A stretch of DNA of 64,000 bases from Opitutus sp. (GCA_013821985.1 PNJQ01000003.1:34760-98759); one strand, 5' to 3'. Shown: positions 43,263-52,810, counted from the first letter of the stretch. Made by a program: numbers and translations. The notes: generated by a model not told the origin, from the sequence alone.

Positions 43263-43532
43263 ATGGCAAAGAAATCTGCTCGCAAACCCAACGCAAAGTT
43301 CATGGCCCCGGTCCAACCGGACGCCACTCTCGCCGCCGTCGTCGGCTCGAAGCCGCTTCCGCGCACCGAAATGACCAAGAAGCTCTGGGCCTACATCAAG
43401 AAGAACAACCTGCAGGACAAAAAGAATCGCCGCATGATCAATGCGGACGATGCCCTCAAGGCTGTCTTCGGTGGCAAGTCGCAGGTCAGCATGTTCGACA
43501 TGACGAAGCTCGTGTCGAAGCACGTCTCCTGA
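43263..43532 (+). CDS. SWIB/MDM2 domain protein
   Basis: The product (89 aa) is a small basic protein: a lysine-rich head (MAKKSARKPNAKF) and one SWIB domain (LPRTEMTKKLWAYIKKNNLQD, INADDALKAVFGGKSQVSMFDMTKLVSKH). SWIB domains are usual in eukaryotic chromatin remodelling and occur in bacteria mainly in the Planctomycetes-Verrucomicrobia-Chlamydiae group, including fused to chlamydial topoisomerase. A stand-alone version may be a nucleoid-associated protein. TTGCAT (43225) and TAATAC (43247), 16 bp apart, are a tentative promoter. A strong terminator follows. Confidence 0.93.
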   Translation: MAKKSARKPNAKFMAPVQPDATLAAVVGSKPLPRTEMTKKLWAYIKKNNLQDKKNRRMINADDALKAVFGGKSQVSMFDMTKLVSKHVS

Positions 43533-43559
43533 TTCGGCGCCCAACTCGTTTTTCCACGA

Positions 43560-43590
43560 CCGCCGCGAAGTGATTCGCGGCGGTTTTGTT
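43560..43590 (+). terminator. rho-independent terminator after the SWIB gene
   Basis: A perfect 10-bp stem CCGCCGCGAA/TTCGCGGCGG with a GTGA loop is followed by TTTTGTTTTG. The GTG the ORF track uses to start the next gene lies inside the loop. Confidence 0.92.
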
Positions 43591-43638
43591 TTGCGCGGGT
43601 TTCGCGCAGCGAATTGGCTTCGGTCGTCCTCCACTCCC

Positions 43639-45789
43639 TTGCGCCTCTCCTGGCCAGCCGTCCGCTTCGCCCTCGTGTGGCTCCTCGTCGCCGCGCTGGC
43701 GGGCGCCGTCGGGTGGTGGTCGTCCCGAGCACACCAGGAGACACTTCGGGCCCAGCTCGTCGATCGGGCGGAACGTTGCGCAGTGGCATTCGTGACGGAG
43801 GACACCCTCGCGCTCACCGGAACTCCCTCCGAGGTCGATCTTCCGGCATATCGCGCGGTCAAGGACCGGCTGCAGCGTCTGCGGGCGGTGAGCCCCGGCG
43901 TGCGTTTCGTGTATCTTTTTCGTTCCACGGAGCGGCCGGGCCACGTGGTGTTTCTCGCCGATTCCGAACCGGCCGATTCGCCGCAGATTTCCCTGCCCGG
44001 CGACGATTACCCGGAGGCCCTCAATTCCCCTGGGCTGCAATCCATCCTGCGCGATCTGCGGCCGAGCACCGAAGGACCGCTGCGCGATTCGTTTGGCGAG
44101 TGGGTGACGGCCTACGCGCCGGTCGGCGACCGGCCGCTGCCGGGTGCACCGCGCGTCGTGCTCGGGATCGACGTCGATTCCTCGAGCTGGCGCCGCGAGC
44201 TGTTCACCGAAGGCACGACGAACGCCGCCTTGGTGCTGCTCGTGCTCGGGATGCCGCTTGGCGTGTGGCAGGTGCTCCGACGCGAGCGCAGCTTCAGCCG
44301 CGAGATCCACCGTCTCTCCGCGGCGATTCAGCAAAGCCACTCCGCCATCCTCATCGCGACGCCCGGCCGCGTGATCGAATATGCCAACGACGGATGCCTC
44401 GCCGCCACCGGATACCGGCTCGAGGAACTCGTTGGCCAGTCCACCGGGCTGCTGCTCCCCGATGACAATATCGGGTTTGACCGCGGTGCGCTCCTGCAGC
44501 GCCTGCTCGCGGGCGAGCGCTGGCAGGGCGAGATCCGCATCCGTCGCCGCAACGGCGACGTCTTTCCCGCCCGCGCGTTTTTCTCTCCGGTGCGCGACCG
44601 CCACGGTCGTGTGACCAACCTCGTCGCCGTGCTCGACGACATCAGCGACCTGAAAAAGGCGGAGGACGCTCTCCGCGTCGCGCGGGATCAGGCGCAGTCC
44701 GCCGACCGCGCGAAGGGTGAGTTTCTCGCGGTGATGAGCCACGAGCTGCGCACGCCGCTGAACGGCATCATCGGCTTCGCCTCGCTGTTGCAGGAAACGA
44801 CGCTCTCGGCCGAGCAGACCGATTACGCGGAGACGATTCGCAAGAGCGGGGAGGCGCTGCTCACGCTGACCAACGAGCTGCTCGATTACTCCCGCCTCGA
44901 CGCGGGACGCATGCAGCTCGATCTGCAGGCATGTTCCCCGCGCTTGGTGGTCGAGGAGGCGGTGGAATTGCTCTCCGCGCGCGCGGCGGAGAAGCAACTC
45001 GAGTTGCTCGTCTCGTTCGGCTCGCAGGTGCCGGCGCACGTCATGGCGGATCCCGGCCGATTGCGGCAGGTGATCGTCAATCTCGTGGCCAACGCGATCA
45101 AGTTCACGCCGGCCGGCGAAGTCGAAGTCGAGGTGAACAGCGCGCTGGTGGCCGGGACGGAAAATTCGCGCGCGCGCCTCGAGTTCATCGTGCGCGACTC
45201 AGGCGTCGGCATCGCGTCCGAGGTGCAGGACCGGTTGTTCAAGCCGTTCAGTCAGGTGGACACGTCTTCGACGCGCCGTCACGGCGGGGCCGGTCTTGGT
45301 CTCGCGATCAGCCGCAGTCTGGTGCAGTTGATGGAAGGGGAGATCGAAGTGGAGAGTGCGCCCGGCGCCGGGTCGGTGTTTCGTTTTTTTCTGCCGGTCC
45401 GCGTCATCGAGCCCGGCATCCCGCTGCCCGCACTGCCGCCGCGCCGCGTCGCGATCGTGTCGTCGCATTCGCGCTCGCGCCAGCAATACGCGCGGCTCCT
45501 CGAGGGGTGGGGGCTCCAAGTCGAGGCGTTCGAGAATCTCACGAAGCTGCCGGTGAATCCGGCGCATGAGCTGTTGCTCGTGGACGTGCCCACGCGGGAT
45601 GCCGGCCTGTGGCCCGCGCCGATTCGCGGGCACGCGGGATTGAGCGGCATCCCGATTGTCGGGTTGGTGGCCGTGAGCGTGCCGCCGGCGCTGCGCGACG
45701 AGTTGCGCGAATGTTTCCGGGCGCTGCTGAAAAAGCCGCTGCGCGATACGCTCTGTCACGCCGTGCTACAGGGTTTGTTGAAGCCCTGA
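43639..45789 (+). CDS. membrane PAS histidine kinase with degenerate receiver domain
   Basis: The product (716 aa from TTG at 43639) has a helix (FALVWLLVAALAGAVGWW), a periplasmic sensor of about 180 residues (RFVYLFRSTERPGH), a second helix, a PAS domain (IEYANDGCLAATGYRLEELVG) with PAC motif, a DHp helix with phospho-acceptor SHELRTPLNGIIGF, and an ATPase with GGAGLGLAIS. The C-terminal 110 residues resemble a receiver (LLLVDVPT, LLKKPL) but lack the N-terminal acidic pair. I reject the 43570 start since it lies in the SWIB terminator; TTG at 43591 is also possible. Confidence 0.85.
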   Translation: MRLSWPAVRFALVWLLVAALAGAVGWWSSRAHQETLRAQLVDRAERCAVAFVTEDTLALTGTPSEVDLPAYRAVKDRLQRLRAVSPGVRFVYLFRSTERPGHVVFLADSEPADSPQISLPGDDYPEALNSPGLQSILRDLRPSTEGPLRDSFGEWVTAYAPVGDRPLPGAPRVVLGIDVDSSSWRRELFTEGTTNAALVLLVLGMPLGVWQVLRRERSFSREIHRLSAAIQQSHSAILIATPGRVIEYANDGCLAATGYRLEELVGQSTGLLLPDDNIGFDRGALLQRLLAGERWQGEIRIRRRNGDVFPARAFFSPVRDRHGRVTNLVAVLDDISDLKKAEDALRVARDQAQSADRAKGEFLAVMSHELRTPLNGIIGFASLLQETTLSAEQTDYAETIRKSGEALLTLTNELLDYSRLDAGRMQLDLQACSPRLVVEEAVELLSARAAEKQLELLVSFGSQVPAHVMADPGRLRQVIVNLVANAIKFTPAGEVEVEVNSALVAGTENSRARLEFIVRDSGVGIASEVQDRLFKPFSQVDTSSTRRHGGAGLGLAISRSLVQLMEGEIEVESAPGAGSVFRFFLPVRVIEPGIPLPALPPRRVAIVSSHSRSRQQYARLLEGWGLQVEAFENLTKLPVNPAHELLLVDVPTRDAGLWPAPIRGHAGLSGIPIVGLVAVSVPPALRDELRECFRALLKKPLRDTLCHAVLQGLLKP

Positions 45790-45852
45790 GCCGGCGCGGC
45801 GGGTTTGCTCTTGGAGTGCGGAGTCCGGCGGCTACGCTGCGCGCTTTTCCCG

Positions 45853-46821
45853 ATGCCGCCGCGCGCCCAGCACCACACCGCCTTGCTCATGCTCGTGCTG
45901 GCGAATCTTTTTTGGGGGCTCAGCTTTCCGCTCATCAAGGCGCTCGGCGTGGAGCACGCACGGTTGATTCCCGAGAGCAGCAGCTGGTTCATTACGGCGA
46001 TGTGCATCGCGCCCCGCTTCCTCATCGGCGTCGTCTTCATGTGGGCAATCTCGCGTTCGCAGCTGGCCGATGCCTCGCGTAACGAGATCAGGCAGGGCAT
46101 GTTTCTCGGCGTGTCCGCCTCGTGCGGCATGCTGTTCCAGACCGACGGTCTGCAGTTCACGAGTGCTTCGACCTCGGCCTTTCTCACGCAGTTCTACGCC
46201 CTGATGATCCCGCTTTATCTGGCATTGCGCTCCCGCCGCTGGCCCGCGCCGGTCGTGTGGGTGTGCAGCCTGCTCGTGTTGGCGGGCGTCGCGGTGCTGT
46301 CGGGGTTCAACTTTGCCGAACTCCACCTCGGCCGCGGTGAGCTCGAGACGCTGATCAGCTCGGGATTCTTCATGTGGCAGATTCTCGTGCTCGAGCACAA
46401 GGGCTTCGCCGGCAATCGCGTGTTGCCGGTCACCACGGTCATGTTCGCGGTCGAGGCGGTCGTCTTCACGCTGATGGCGCTCGCCACCGCGCCGACGCCG
46501 GGCGCGGTGCTGGTGCCGTGGACTTCGTTGCCGTGGCTCGCGTTCACGATCGTGCTCACGGGTTTTTGCACCATCGGGTCGTTCACGCTGATGAACAAGT
46601 GGCAGCCGTCGATCACCGCGACCGAAGCCGGCCTCATCTACTGCACGGAGCCGATTTTTACGTCGGTGATGGCGCTTTTTCTCCCCGGGATTTTCTCCGC
46701 TTGGGCCGGCTTCCACTACGCCAACGAGACGCTCACGGCGAATCTGCTCATCGGCGGCAGCCTCATCACCGCCGCCAACGTGTTGATCCAGCTCCGCCCG
46801 CCGAAGCCCGTCGCGGGGTGA
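45853..46821 (+). CDS. EamA (DMT) family transporter
   Basis: The product (322 aa) is an inner-membrane drug/metabolite transporter with ten helices in two EamA repeats. The first repeat has LANLFWGLSFPLIKAL (the family's W-G-x-x-F/P motif) and TSAFLTQFYALMIPLY; the second repeat ends with TEPIFTSVMALFLPGIFSAWAG. It probably exports a metabolite or amino acid; substrate unknown. I start at MPPRAQHH; the ORF-track start 16 residues upstream is too hydrophilic. Confidence 0.88.
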   Translation: MPPRAQHHTALLMLVLANLFWGLSFPLIKALGVEHARLIPESSSWFITAMCIAPRFLIGVVFMWAISRSQLADASRNEIRQGMFLGVSASCGMLFQTDGLQFTSASTSAFLTQFYALMIPLYLALRSRRWPAPVVWVCSLLVLAGVAVLSGFNFAELHLGRGELETLISSGFFMWQILVLEHKGFAGNRVLPVTTVMFAVEAVVFTLMALATAPTPGAVLVPWTSLPWLAFTIVLTGFCTIGSFTLMNKWQPSITATEAGLIYCTEPIFTSVMALFLPGIFSAWAGFHYANETLTANLLIGGSLITAANVLIQLRPPKPVAG

Positions 46822-46900
46822 CGCCGCAAATTCGCAGCGCATCGAAACGAAGGCAGGCGCCGGCTGGCGGGCGATCGGGACGACAAATCAGGACCACGCC

Positions 46901-47356
46901 TCAGCGCGAAATGTCGCGCTGCGTGAGGAGCTTGAAGCCACGGTTGTTCAACGCCTGCAACGCGAGGTCGGTGTCCTCGACGTGGAGCACGAGGCCGCAT
47001 TTGCCGCGCGGCCGCGAGATGAACGAATAGACGTAATGGATGTTCATTTCGACTTCGTAGAACGCCTTGAAGATCGACTGCAGTTTTGACTCGTCGCTGA
47101 ACTCCACCGCCAGCACCTCGCACTCGGTGAAGAAAAAATTGTTCGCCGCCATCAGCTCGCGCGCGCGGTCGGGATCATCGACCACCATGCGATCGATCGC
47201 GCAATCCGTCGTGTCCAGCGTGCTCATCGCCATGATGTGGACGTTGTGCTTCGCGAGCATCGCGGTGAGTTCGTGGAGGCGGCCGACGCGATTTTCGATG
47301 AACACAGAAAATTGCTTCACCGGATCCTGGGCAATGGTCGTTTCCATTTCAGCCAT
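46901..47356 (-). CDS. ACT-domain protein
   Basis: The product (151 aa) has two ACT-like units: KQFSVFIENRVGRLHELTAMLAKHNVHIMAMST (an ACT strand-helix start with the ENRVGRLHE loop) and VEMNIHYVYSFISRPRGKCGLVLHVEDTDLALQAL. ACT domains bind amino acids and regulate enzymes of their biosynthesis. This one has no catalytic domain and resembles the stand-alone, IlvH-like ACT proteins. Its regulatory target is not evident from neighbours. No Shine-Dalgarno is seen upstream of the ATG. Confidence 0.86.
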   Translation of the reverse strand: MAEMETTIAQDPVKQFSVFIENRVGRLHELTAMLAKHNVHIMAMSTLDTTDCAIDRMVVDDPDRARELMAANNFFFTECEVLAVEFSDESKLQSIFKAFYEVEMNIHYVYSFISRPRGKCGLVLHVEDTDLALQALNNRGFKLLTQRDISR

Positions 47357-47529
47357 GGCGAGCGCAAGGTAGGCCGGAGCGGCAGGACGGTCAACTGGCT
47401 TAACGCCGAGGCTCCGTCGCCGCCGCGGGGCCGACAGAATTAGACACGTGAAAGATTTGCGGTCGGGACTGGCAGGTTTAGTCGCGCCGCGGAGCTTGTG
47501 TGACGCGACGACGAAAGTATTTTCGGCCG

Positions 47530-48432
47530 ATGTCCCGTAACGATCACCACGCCCGCACGGCGCGCCGCGCCGAGGACAGCGCGCGACTCGTATTGCGCGG
47601 CATCGCGCTCAACGCAGCGCTCGCGGTGGTGAAATTGGCGGGCGGAGTCTTCGGGAATACTTACGCGCTCATCGCGGATGCGGCGGAATCCTTGCTCGAT
47701 ATCTTGTCGTCGCTGCTCGTGTGGGCGGGCTTTCGTGTCGCCGCGCGCCCCCCGGACGACGATCACCCTTACGGCCACGGCAAGGCCGAGCCGCTGGCCG
47801 CGCTGGCGGTGGCGTTGTTTATTTTTGCGATGGCCGGCTGGGTTGGCTGGCACGCCGTGCAGGAAATCCGCACGCCGCATCTCGCGCCGGCGTGGTGGAC
47901 GTTGCTGCTGCTTGCGCTCGTGGTGGCGACGAAAATCTGGTTTTCGCGGCGCATCGGCGTGGCGGGCGAAGCAGTCGGCAGCACCGCTCTCGGTGTCGAG
48001 GCGATGCACCATTACTCGGATGCGATGACGTCCGGCGCGGCGTTCGTGGGCATCGCAATCGCGCTGTGGGGTGGCCCGGGCTGGGAGACGGCGGACGATT
48101 GGGCGGCACTGTTCGCGTGTGTGATCATCGCGTTCAACGGTTTCAACATGATCGGTAAATCGCTGCGCGACATCATGGACACGGCGGTGCCGGCGGATTT
48201 TGAAAACGAGGTGCGCGCCATCGCTGGCGCCGTGCCCGGCGTGCTCGCGCTCGACAAGTGCCGCGTGCGCAAGAGCGGCTTGAGCCACCTCGTCGATATT
48301 CAGGTGCGTGTCGATGGCGAGAAGTCGGTGCGCGTGGGTCACGACATCGCGCACGCCGTGAAGGATGCGCTCATCGCCTCCGCGCCGCACGCCATCAGCG
48401 ATGTGACGGTGCACGTCGAGCCGATGAAATGA
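47530..48432 (+). CDS. cation diffusion facilitator family transporter
   Basis: The product (300 aa) is an inner-membrane divalent metal exporter (Zn2+, Fe2+ or Co2+). It has six helices and a C-terminal cytoplasmic domain. The first metal motif is YALIADAAESLLDILSS and the second HHYSDAMTSG; HPYGHGKAEPLAAL is the conserved loop of the family. The C-terminal region (VDIQVRVDGEKSVRVGHDIAHAV) is the usual dimerisation domain. I start at MSRNDHH. A start at 47500 would add ten basic residues. Confidence 0.92.
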   Translation: MSRNDHHARTARRAEDSARLVLRGIALNAALAVVKLAGGVFGNTYALIADAAESLLDILSSLLVWAGFRVAARPPDDDHPYGHGKAEPLAALAVALFIFAMAGWVGWHAVQEIRTPHLAPAWWTLLLLALVVATKIWFSRRIGVAGEAVGSTALGVEAMHHYSDAMTSGAAFVGIAIALWGGPGWETADDWAALFACVIIAFNGFNMIGKSLRDIMDTAVPADFENEVRAIAGAVPGVLALDKCRVRKSGLSHLVDIQVRVDGEKSVRVGHDIAHAVKDALIASAPHAISDVTVHVEPMK

Positions 48433-48575
48433 CAGCAAGGCGGCGGCCAGCAATGCGAGCGGGCAAAGTCGCCTCACCGATGACTTCGCCCGAGCACTGC
48501 GAAAGGCGAGAATTCGTGACCCGCCCAGCGGTCGCGCTCTCCTTCGCGACCGATGCAAGGTGATCGCGCGTCACG

Positions 48576-49058
48576 TCACGGCGTCATGCCGGCGGGAGGC
48601 GTGGGGAACTCCGGGTCGCGAATGTTGCCCTTCATCGTCAGCCACGGACGCACGTCGGCGATGAGGCGCTGGTCTTTGATGAGTGGATCGGAGGCGACGA
48701 GTTCCTTGGCTTCCTCGAGTGAGGCGCATTTGAAGATGAAGATGCCGCGCCAATCTCCGCGATCGGCGATGGGCCCGGCGACGAGCAGTTTGCCGGTGTC
48801 GGCGAGGCGTTGGATGTTCGCCATGTGCGCGGCCTGGCCGGCGGCGAGTTCCTCTTTCGTGCCTTTGCCGGCGTTCGGTCCGCGGGTGAGCAGGCAGAAA
48901 TAATAGACCGTCATGTTCGGCGGCAGCTGGGGCGATGCGGCGACGGTCGGGGCAGGGGTGGTGACGGGAGCAGGCGCGACCGGCGCAGGATTTTCCTGCG
49001 CCGCGAGCCGGGCCGCGGCAAGCGCGAGCAGGAGACCGAGGAGAGCGGGGAGCTTCAT
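48576..49058 (-). CDS. exported YCII-domain protein
   Basis: The product (160 aa) has a signal peptide MKLPALLGLLLALAAARLAAQ, a Pro/Ala-rich linker, and a YCII-type ferredoxin-like domain: MTVYYFCLLTRGPNAGKGTKEE, QAAHMANIQRLADTGKLLVAGPIADRG and IFKCASLEEAKELVASDP. YCII proteins have a His/Asp pair thought to be catalytic; HMANI and ASDPL suit that. A periplasmic version is unusual. The ORF-track start adds 43 residues of poor composition. Function unknown. Confidence 0.84.
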   Translation of the reverse strand: MKLPALLGLLLALAAARLAAQENPAPVAPAPVTTPAPTVAASPQLPPNMTVYYFCLLTRGPNAGKGTKEELAAGQAAHMANIQRLADTGKLLVAGPIADRGDWRGIFIFKCASLEEAKELVASDPLIKDQRLIADVRPWLTMKGNIRDPEFPTPPAGMTP

Positions 49059-49357
49059 GGCGCGCAGCGTGGCGCTTCTTCTGCCCCGACGCCAGCGCGG
49101 TGCCGCCGAAGCGGGAAATTCTGCGTCCGAACCATCACGCGCGTTCGCCGAAGTGTGCAGCGGCGCGGCGTAGTTCCCTGCGATCATTCGGAGGAGAAGT
49201 GTCCGTCACCCCACGTTCCGGGCGCGCCGGGCGGCAATTTTCCTCGGGGATTTACAGGAGCGCGGGCGCTTATGCGGGGAGAAGGCGGAGTTAATTGCGG
49301 CGGCGGGCCGGGCTTTCCCGTTGCCGCACCGCGCCGGTCAACTCAGCCTCGGCGCCC
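49059..49357. other. 299-bp intergenic region between divergent genes
   Basis: The region lies between the exported YCII gene (minus) and the PEP carboxykinase gene (plus). I see no credible ORF, hairpin or repeat. GGAGGAGAAG at about 49190 resembles a ribosome site but no coding frame follows it for more than a few codons with good composition. Confidence 0.4.
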
Positions 49358-51181
49358 ATGAAGAAATCCCCCAAGCCGCTGAGTTCGAATCCGCACTTGA
49401 TCACGTGGGTGAAAAAGATGGCTGCGCTGTGCAAGCCGGACGCCATCCACTGGGTCGATGGTTCGCAGGCGGAATACGACGCCCTCTGCGCGCAGATGGT
49501 CGAGAGCGGCACGTTCATCAAGTTGAACCAGAAGAAATGGCCGGGTTGCTACCTCGCCCGCTCGGACGCCAGCGACGTCGCACGCGTGGAGGACAGGACG
49601 TTCATCTGCTCGTTGTCGAAAGACGCCGCGGGCCCGACGAACAACTGGGTCAATCCGTTCGAAATGCGGAAGACGCTCAAGGGACTCTTCAACGGCTGCA
49701 TGAAGGGCCGCACGATGTATGTGCTGCCGTTCTCGATGGGCCCGATCGGTTCGCCGATGTCGCAGATCGGCGTCGAGCTGACCGATTCGCCATACGTGGT
49801 CGTCAACATGCGCATCATGGCGCGCATCGGCAAAGAGGTGTTCAAGCTGATCGACGAGGATTTTAAGCGCGTCGTGCCGTGCGTCCACTCCGTCGGCGCG
49901 CCGTTGAAGAAGGGCGCGAAGGACGTCTCGTGGCCGTGCAACAAGGAGAAGTATATCGTTCACTTCCCCGAGACGCGCGAGATCTGGAGCTTCGGCTCGG
50001 GTTACGGCGGCAACGCGCTCCTTGGCAAAAAATGTTTCGCGCTCCGCATCGCCTCCGCGATGGCGCGCGATGAAGGCTGGATGGCGGAGCACATGCTCAT
50101 CCTCGGCGTCGAAAATCCCGAGGGCCAGAAGACCTACGTCGCGGCGGCGTTCCCCAGCGCGTGCGGCAAGACGAATTTCGCGATGCTGATCCCGCCGCCG
50201 CACTTTCAAAAAAAGGGCTGGAAGGTGTGGACCGTCGGCGACGACATTGCGTGGATCAAGCCGGACGCCAACGGCCGCCTGCGCGCGATCAATCCCGAGG
50301 CCGGATTCTTCGGGGTCGCGCCCGGCACGGGCGACCACACGAACCCGAACGCCATGAAGGCGCTGTCGAAGAACACCATCTTCACGAATGTCGCCCTCAC
50401 CGACGACAACGGCGTGTGGTGGGAAGGCATGACGAAGGAAGCGCCTGCGCACGCGATCGACTGGAAGGGCAACGAGTGGACGCCCGCGCTCGCGAAGGAG
50501 AAAAGCACTCCGGCGGCGCATCCGAACGCGCGCTTCACCGCGCCCGCGAAGCAGTGTCCCACGATCGACCCGGCATGGGAAGATCCCGAGGGCGTGCCGA
50601 TCCACGCCATCATTTTTGGCGGCCGCCGGGCGACGACGATGCCGCTCGTGTTCCAAGCATTCAACTGGTCCAGCGGCGTCTATATCGGCGCGACGATGGG
50701 ATCCGAAATGACCGCTGCAGCGGCGGGCACGATCGGTAAGGTGCGCCGCGACCCGATGGCGATGCTGCCGTTCTGCGGCTACAACATGGGCGATTACTTC
50801 CGCCACTGGATGAACATGCAGCGCAACCTCAGCGAGACGCCGCGGGTGTTCCACGTGAACTGGTTCCGCAAGGACCAGGACGGGAAGTTTATCTGGCCGG
50901 GCTTCTCCGAAAACATGCGCGTGCTGAAGTGGATCGTCGATCGCGTGCGCGCGGGCGGCCGCGCCAAGGAGACTCCGATCGGCTGGGTGCCGCGCTACCG
51001 CGACATCGAGTGGGACGGCATGGATTTCCCCGAGGAGAAATTCGACGAGCTGCAGAAATTCGACCGCGAAGCGTGGAAGGCCGAAATCATCGGGCAGGAA
51101 GAACTCTTCTTCGACCTTCATGCCACGCTGCCGAAGGAATTGATCTTCGAGCGCGAGCTCCTGATGTGCCGCATGGGCTGA
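49358..51181 (+). CDS. pckG: GTP-dependent phosphoenolpyruvate carboxykinase
   Basis: The product (607 aa) is the gluconeogenic enzyme converting oxaloacetate and GTP to phosphoenolpyruvate, CO2 and GDP. Diagnostic segments: [12 protein letters not shown] (P-loop with catalytic Cys and Lys), [18 protein letters not shown] and NWFRKD. The family length is about 600 residues, matching. I start at [12 protein letters not shown]; the ORF-track extension of 21 residues has no support. The gene stands alone. With the acetate symporter further on it fits growth on organic acids. Confidence 0.96.
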   Translation: MKKSPKPLSSNPHLITWVKKMAALCKPDAIHWVDGSQAEYDALCAQMVESGTFIKLNQKKWPGCYLARSDASDVARVEDRTFICSLSKDAAGPTNNWVNPFEMRKTLKGLFNGCMKGRTMYVLPFSMGPIGSPMSQIGVELTDSPYVVVNMRIMARIGKEVFKLIDEDFKRVVPCVHSVGAPLKKGAKDVSWPCNKEKYIVHFPETREIWSFGSGYGGNALLGKKCFALRIASAMARDEGWMAEHMLILGVENPEGQKTYVAAAFPSACGKTNFAMLIPPPHFQKKGWKVWTVGDDIAWIKPDANGRLRAINPEAGFFGVAPGTGDHTNPNAMKALSKNTIFTNVALTDDNGVWWEGMTKEAPAHAIDWKGNEWTPALAKEKSTPAAHPNARFTAPAKQCPTIDPAWEDPEGVPIHAIIFGGRRATTMPLVFQAFNWSSGVYIGATMGSEMTAAAAGTIGKVRRDPMAMLPFCGYNMGDYFRHWMNMQRNLSETPRVFHVNWFRKDQDGKFIWPGFSENMRVLKWIVDRVRAGGRAKETPIGWVPRYRDIEWDGMDFPEEKFDELQKFDREAWKAEIIGQEELFFDLHATLPKELIFERELLMCRMG

Positions 51182-51210
51182 GCCGCATGGGCTGAGCGGG
51201 CGCTTTATCC

Positions 51211-51244
51211 GCGCGCCGCGGCGCAGGCCGCGAGCGCGCATTTT
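51211..51244 (+). terminator. rho-independent terminator after the PEP carboxykinase gene
   Basis: The stem GCGCGCCGCGGC/GCCGCGAGCGCGC (one unpaired A) with a GCAG loop is followed by ATTTT. It lies about 30 bp after the stop codon, past a 14-bp tandem duplication of the gene's last codons. Confidence 0.8.
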
Positions 51245-51454
51245 CGTTGCCCCGGATGGCCGGCAAGCAGGCTCCGACAAATCCGTTGCGCCGGATTAGA
51301 ACTTGGCAACGACGCGTGCGCGGCCGACCTTCGCGCTCACGGGCCGCTCAACCATCCACGCAGACCTCACCTGTTTCTGAATGAACCGTCGCGCCCCGGT
51401 TGGGCGCGGGACGATTCGTTCCGCAACGGCGGGACCGGCGTGACAATCCCTGCC

Positions 51455-52810
51455 ATGTCCCGTCCCATCGTCATCATCCACGGCTGGAGCGATCGCTCGG
51501 CCAACTTCGGCGCGCTGCGCAACTTCGTCGGCTCCCTCGCCGGCGGAAATCTCTTCCAGATCAACCTCGCCGACTACGTCTCGATGGACGACGACGTGCG
51601 GTTCGACGACCTCGTGGCGGGCATGCAACGCGCGTGGACCGACGCCAAGCTGCCGACCAAGCCGGGCGCAGTCGATGCGGTGATCCACAGCACGGGCGGG
51701 CTGGTGATCCGCGACTGGCTCGACACGCACTTCGCGGTCGGCGAGGCGCCAATTAAGCGCCTGCTCATGCTCGCACCGGCGAACTTCGGCTCACCGCTCG
51801 CGCACAAGGGCCGGGCATTCTACGGCCGCATCGTGAAGGGTTTTAACTCCCAGAAACCATTTGAGACCGGCACGCACATCCTCAAGGGCCTCGAACTCGC
51901 GAGCCCTTACTCGTGGGAGCTGGCGATGCGCGACCGCTTCGGCAGCCAAAGTCATTTCGGCCTCGGCAAGGTTCTTTGCACCGTCCTCGTGGGCAACGTC
52001 GGCTACAGCGGCATCATGGCCGCCGCCAACGAGTGCGGCTCGGACGGCACCGTCCGCGCCTCGACGGCGAACCTGAATTGCGTGCTCGTCGAGGCGGACT
52101 TCGCCACCGATCCACTCAACCCGACTTTCAAGACGTGGAACTCCACCGGCGGCACGGCGTTTCGGATTCTCGACAACGACAATCACTCGACCGCGGCAAT
52201 GAAGGACGGCGGACCGCGCGATCCTGGCGGCCGGGACGCGATTGCGCGCGCGCTGACCGTGCCGGAAGACAAGTTCGACGCCTGGTGTAGCGAATGCGCG
52301 GTCGCAACGGAGGAGATCACGCGCCGCGCCGAGCAGGACAAATCGCACGGCAAGGACGGTGACGATCGCAAGTTCGGTTACCAAAACACGGTCGTGCGCC
52401 TGCGCGACGACGCCGGCGTCGAGGTGCGTGATTACTTCCTCGAGTTCTACGTCGAGGACGAGGACGACCCGAAGAGCCTGTTCTCGGAGCTGTTTCACCG
52501 CGACGTGCTCCAAACCGTCCACGCCTACGGTGACAATCCCGCCTACCGTAGCTTGATGGTCGATTGCACAACGCTGTTCCGCCAGCTCGACAAGGAGCAG
52601 GAATATATGAAGGTCAGCGTCACGGCCACGCCCGAGCTGTTGAAGAACGGTCTCGTCGGCTACCGCACGTTCACGGACGACGACATCGGCGGCATTAAGA
52701 TTTCGCGGCAGCAGATGCAAAAGCTCTTCCAGCCGCACCGCACGCTGCTGCTTGACCTCAAGATCCGGCGAGAGCGCAAGGACGAGGTATTCCGCATCAA
52801 GGCGGACTGA
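51455..52810 (+). CDS. alpha/beta hydrolase (lipase-like) with long C-terminal region
   Basis: The product (451 aa) starts MSRPIVIIHGWSDRSANFG, the oxyanion-hole HG motif at the first strand, and has the nucleophile elbow HSTGGLVIRDW (His replaces the first Gly of G-x-S-x-G, as in several lipases). NFGSPLAHKG is the lipase-type loop. DNDNHSTAAMKDGG holds the likely catalytic His. From about residue 290 a hydrophilic domain of unknown type follows (RKFGYQNTVVRLRDD, DYFLEFYVEDEDDPKS). No signal peptide is present. I cannot say whether the C-terminal part is an effector or regulatory domain. Confidence 0.8.
   Translation: MSRPIVIIHGWSDRSANFGALRNFVGSLAGGNLFQINLADYVSMDDDVRFDDLVAGMQRAWTDAKLPTKPGAVDAVIHSTGGLVIRDWLDTHFAVGEAPIKRLLMLAPANFGSPLAHKGRAFYGRIVKGFNSQKPFETGTHILKGLELASPYSWELAMRDRFGSQSHFGLGKVLCTVLVGNVGYSGIMAAANECGSDGTVRASTANLNCVLVEADFATDPLNPTFKTWNSTGGTAFRILDNDNHSTAAMKDGGPRDPGGRDAIARALTVPEDKFDAWCSECAVATEEITRRAEQDKSHGKDGDDRKFGYQNTVVRLRDDAGVEVRDYFLEFYVEDEDDPKSLFSELFHRDVLQTVHAYGDNPAYRSLMVDCTTLFRQLDKEQEYMKVSVTATPELLKNGLVGYRTFTDDDIGGIKISRQQMQKLFQPHRTLLLDLKIRRERKDEVFRIKAD

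Noticed and set aside
43570-43590. GTG start of the PAS histidine kinase
   Set aside because: It falls inside a 10-bp-stem terminator loop of the SWIB gene.
49343-51280. 645-residue minus-strand ORF over the PEP carboxykinase gene
   Set aside because: Antisense shadow of a gene with all catalytic motifs of pckG.
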